DNA of 15,148 nt from Acidithiobacillus sulfuriphilus (GTDB lineage Bacteria; Pseudomonadota; Gammaproteobacteria; Acidithiobacillales; Acidithiobacillaceae). The notes under the pieces are model-generated. The model did no database searches. It saw only the letters and a list, made by a program, of their open reading frames with translations, and was not told where the DNA came from. The DNA lies in NCBI RefSeq assembly GCF_003721225.1, contig NZ_RIZI01000122.1:1-15148 (forward strand), given 5' to 3'. Within the stretch, counting starts at the first letter, position 1. The number at the start of each line of letters is the position of its first letter. The position numbers and the translations under genes are program-made. This document shows positions 14,016 through 15,148 of the stretch, one piece after another.

Positions 14016-14842
14016 GTGAGGGAAAATCGGGACAACCCGGCGGCTTGCGGCTGTTGCTGGAGGAGCCTTTTTATCAGCCAGTGGGCAATGAGCTCGGCGT
14101 GTTCATGGCGGCCTGGAGCAAGCGCCTGCCGGTGATGCTCAAGGGGCCGACGGGCTGCGGCAAGACCCGTTTCCTGGAGCACATGGCGTGGCGGCTCAAG
14201 CGGCCGCTGGTGACGGTGGCCTGTCACGAGGATCTGACCAGTTCGGATCTGGTGGGGCGCTATCTCATCGAGGGCGATGAGACGGTATGGCAGGACGGCC
14301 CCCTGACCAAGGCGGTGCGGGAGGGGGCCATCTGCTACCTGGACGAGGTGGTCGAGGCGCGCACGGATACGACGGTGGTGATCCATCCGCTGACGGACCA
14401 TCGCCGCCATCTGCCCATTGAAAAGCTGGGCATCGAACTCACGGCGCACCCGGATTTCATGCTGGTGATCTCCTATAACCCGGGTTATCAGACGGTGCTC
14501 AAGGATCTCAAGCCCTCCACCAAGCAACGTTTTGTGGGGCTGAACTTCGGCTATCCGCCGGCGGAGCTGGAGACGCGCATCATCGTGCGGGAGACGGGGC
14601 TGGATGAGGCGCGGGCGCAGGCGCTGGTGGCGGCGGCGGGGAAGGCGCGGAACCTGAAGGACCAGGGTTTGCAGGAGGTGACTTCGACGCGGGCGCTGGT
14701 CTATGCCGGTAATCTGATGGGTTCGGGGCTGAATGCCCTGGAGTCTTGCGAGGTGGCCATTGTCAACCCGCAGACCGATGATCCGGAGTTGGCGGAGGCC
14801 CTCATGGAGATCTTCCGCGCCTTTTTCCCGGAAAAGGGATAA
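14012..14842 (+). CDS. cbbQ: CbbQ/NorQ-family MoxR-type AAA+ ATPase
   Basis: This 276-residue AAA+ ATPase is of the CbbQ/NirQ/NorQ group. Walker A is GPTGCGKT (45-52), Walker B with its catalytic acidic pair is ICYLDEV (107-113), followed by the family block [19 protein letters not shown], sensor 1 in SYNPG (154-158) and an arginine-finger region KPSTKQRF (167-174). A CbbQ-type C-terminal lid domain completes the protein, and its length is normal. CbbQ hexamers work with the von Willebrand-domain partner CbbO to remodel inhibited Rubisco. ATG 14012 overlaps the preceding gene by ATGA; an in-frame ATG at 13883 is rejected. No Rubisco gene is in the window, so its client is not shown, and a NorQ-like role on another metalloenzyme remains possible. 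Confidence 0.88.
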   Translation: MSEGKSGQPGGLRLLLEEPFYQPVGNELGVFMAAWSKRLPVMLKGPTGCGKTRFLEHMAWRLKRPLVTVACHEDLTSSDLVGRYLIEGDETVWQDGPLTKAVREGAICYLDEVVEARTDTTVVIHPLTDHRRHLPIEKLGIELTAHPDFMLVISYNPGYQTVLKDLKPSTKQRFVGLNFGYPPAELETRIIVRETGLDEARAQALVAAAGKARNLKDQGLQEVTSTRALVYAGNLMGSGLNALESCEVAIVNPQTDDPELAEALMEIFRAFFPEKG

Positions 14843-14866
14843 GGCGCCGTTGCGCTCAGGAATTAC

Positions 14867-14999
14867 GGAACGCATCTGCAAGCGTAGGAGCGGCCCATGG
14901 CCGCGATCTACCGGCCGGTCACTGCGTATGGGTCGCGGCCATGGGCCGCTCCTACGGTATGCTCCGTGGACAGCAGCTTCTTTGCTTCCCGTTGAAAAC
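14867..14999. repeat. Right copy of the inverted dispersed repeat, interrupted by a REP-like palindrome
   Basis: Read on the minus strand, this copy matches 12665-12728 in two blocks, 14999-14956 (42 of 44) and 14886-14867 (17 of 20). They are separated by about 69 bases that the left copy lacks. The extra segment is the palindrome listed separately. The element fills most of the gap between cbbQ and the next gene. Confidence 0.8.
14883..14956. repeat. REP-like palindrome pair (24-bp perfect arms)
   Basis: CGTAGGAGCGGCCCATGGCC and the four bases after it (14883-14906) are exactly repeated in reverse complement at 14933-14956, with a 26-base spacer. Each arm also contains the smaller palindrome GGCCCATGGCC or its partial form. 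The GTAGGAGCGGCC head is like that of known REP sequences of gammaproteobacteria such as Pseudomonas. It could fold into a long hairpin in either transcript and act as a transcript end or stabiliser after cbbQ. Confidence 0.75.
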
Positions 15000-15057
15000 G
15001 GGGACTGCCGGCTTCGGGTTGGGTGGAAGGGTACAGGGTACAGATCGGGGAGGGGCC

Positions 15058-15148
15058 ATGGCGGCGGCGACTGAGGAGATTCTGGAGCATCTGGCGGCGG
15101 TGAGCTTCGTGGCCGGCCGGGATGCCCGGGCGGCCCTGCCGGCGGTGG
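15058..15148 (+). CDS. N-terminus of a downstream gene, possibly cbbO (partial)
   Basis: ATG 15058 is preceded by GGGGAGGGG (15047-15055) and opens a frame that runs to the window end, giving 30 residues beginning MAAATEEILEHL. The sequence is too short to show a von Willebrand domain. cbbO normally follows cbbQ, so this is the expected candidate, but here about 215 bases carrying repeats separate them, which is unusual for a tightly coupled pair. Confidence 0.5.
   Translation, partial: MAAATEEILEHLAAVSFVAGRDARAALPAV

Noticed and set aside
14867..14999. CRISPR array or insertion-sequence end at the repeat
   Set aside because: There is no regular series of repeats and spacers and no transposase gene in the bracketed segment; a dispersed repeat plus REP-like palindrome explains the pattern better.

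Overview
The window looks like chromosomal DNA of a chemolithoautotrophic sulfur-oxidising proteobacterium, most likely an Acidithiobacillus or close relative. The reasons are an sHdr-type (heterodisulfide-reductase-like) sulfur oxidation cluster joined directly to its lipoate-assembly genes, a CbbQ-type Rubisco-activase gene nearby, a high-GC third codon position, and a Gram-negative outer-membrane porin. The genus call is inference from family content and gene order, not from a database search.

Positions 1-3612 hold the 3' end of the core sulfur-oxidation operon: the tail of a preceding gene (probably shdrB1), shdrA, a conserved helical protein of unknown role, shdrC2 and shdrB2. The genes are tightly packed or overlapping and end at a strong intrinsic terminator (3617-3643).

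Positions 3675-5014 encode two lipoate-binding GcvH-like proteins (LbpA type) on either side of a DsrE-like sulfur-transfer protein. A second hairpin follows. Positions 5084-9551 hold a dedicated lipoate-assembly set: radical SAM enzyme, sLpl(AB)-type ligase, geranylgeranyl-reductase-like flavoprotein (LipT type) and a second radical SAM enzyme. Together these would attach octanoate or lipoate to LbpA and insert the two sulfurs. The lipoylated LbpA would then carry sulfur to or from the sHdr complex in the cytoplasm.

An intergenic region of about 220 bp with palindromes precedes a FadL/OmpP1-family outer-membrane protein (9773-11092), which ends at a second strong terminator. Next come an unrecognised 133-residue protein and a second, divergent lipoate-ligase-like protein (11643-12653).

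The last part (12665-14999) is bracketed by two inverted copies of a repeat. It contains a CheY-like small protein, a small beta-sandwich protein on the minus strand, an unrecognised 136-residue protein and a CbbQ-family AAA+ ATPase overlapping it. The right-hand repeat copy appears to be interrupted by a REP-like palindrome that the left copy lacks. The window closes on the first 30 codons of a gene that may be cbbO.
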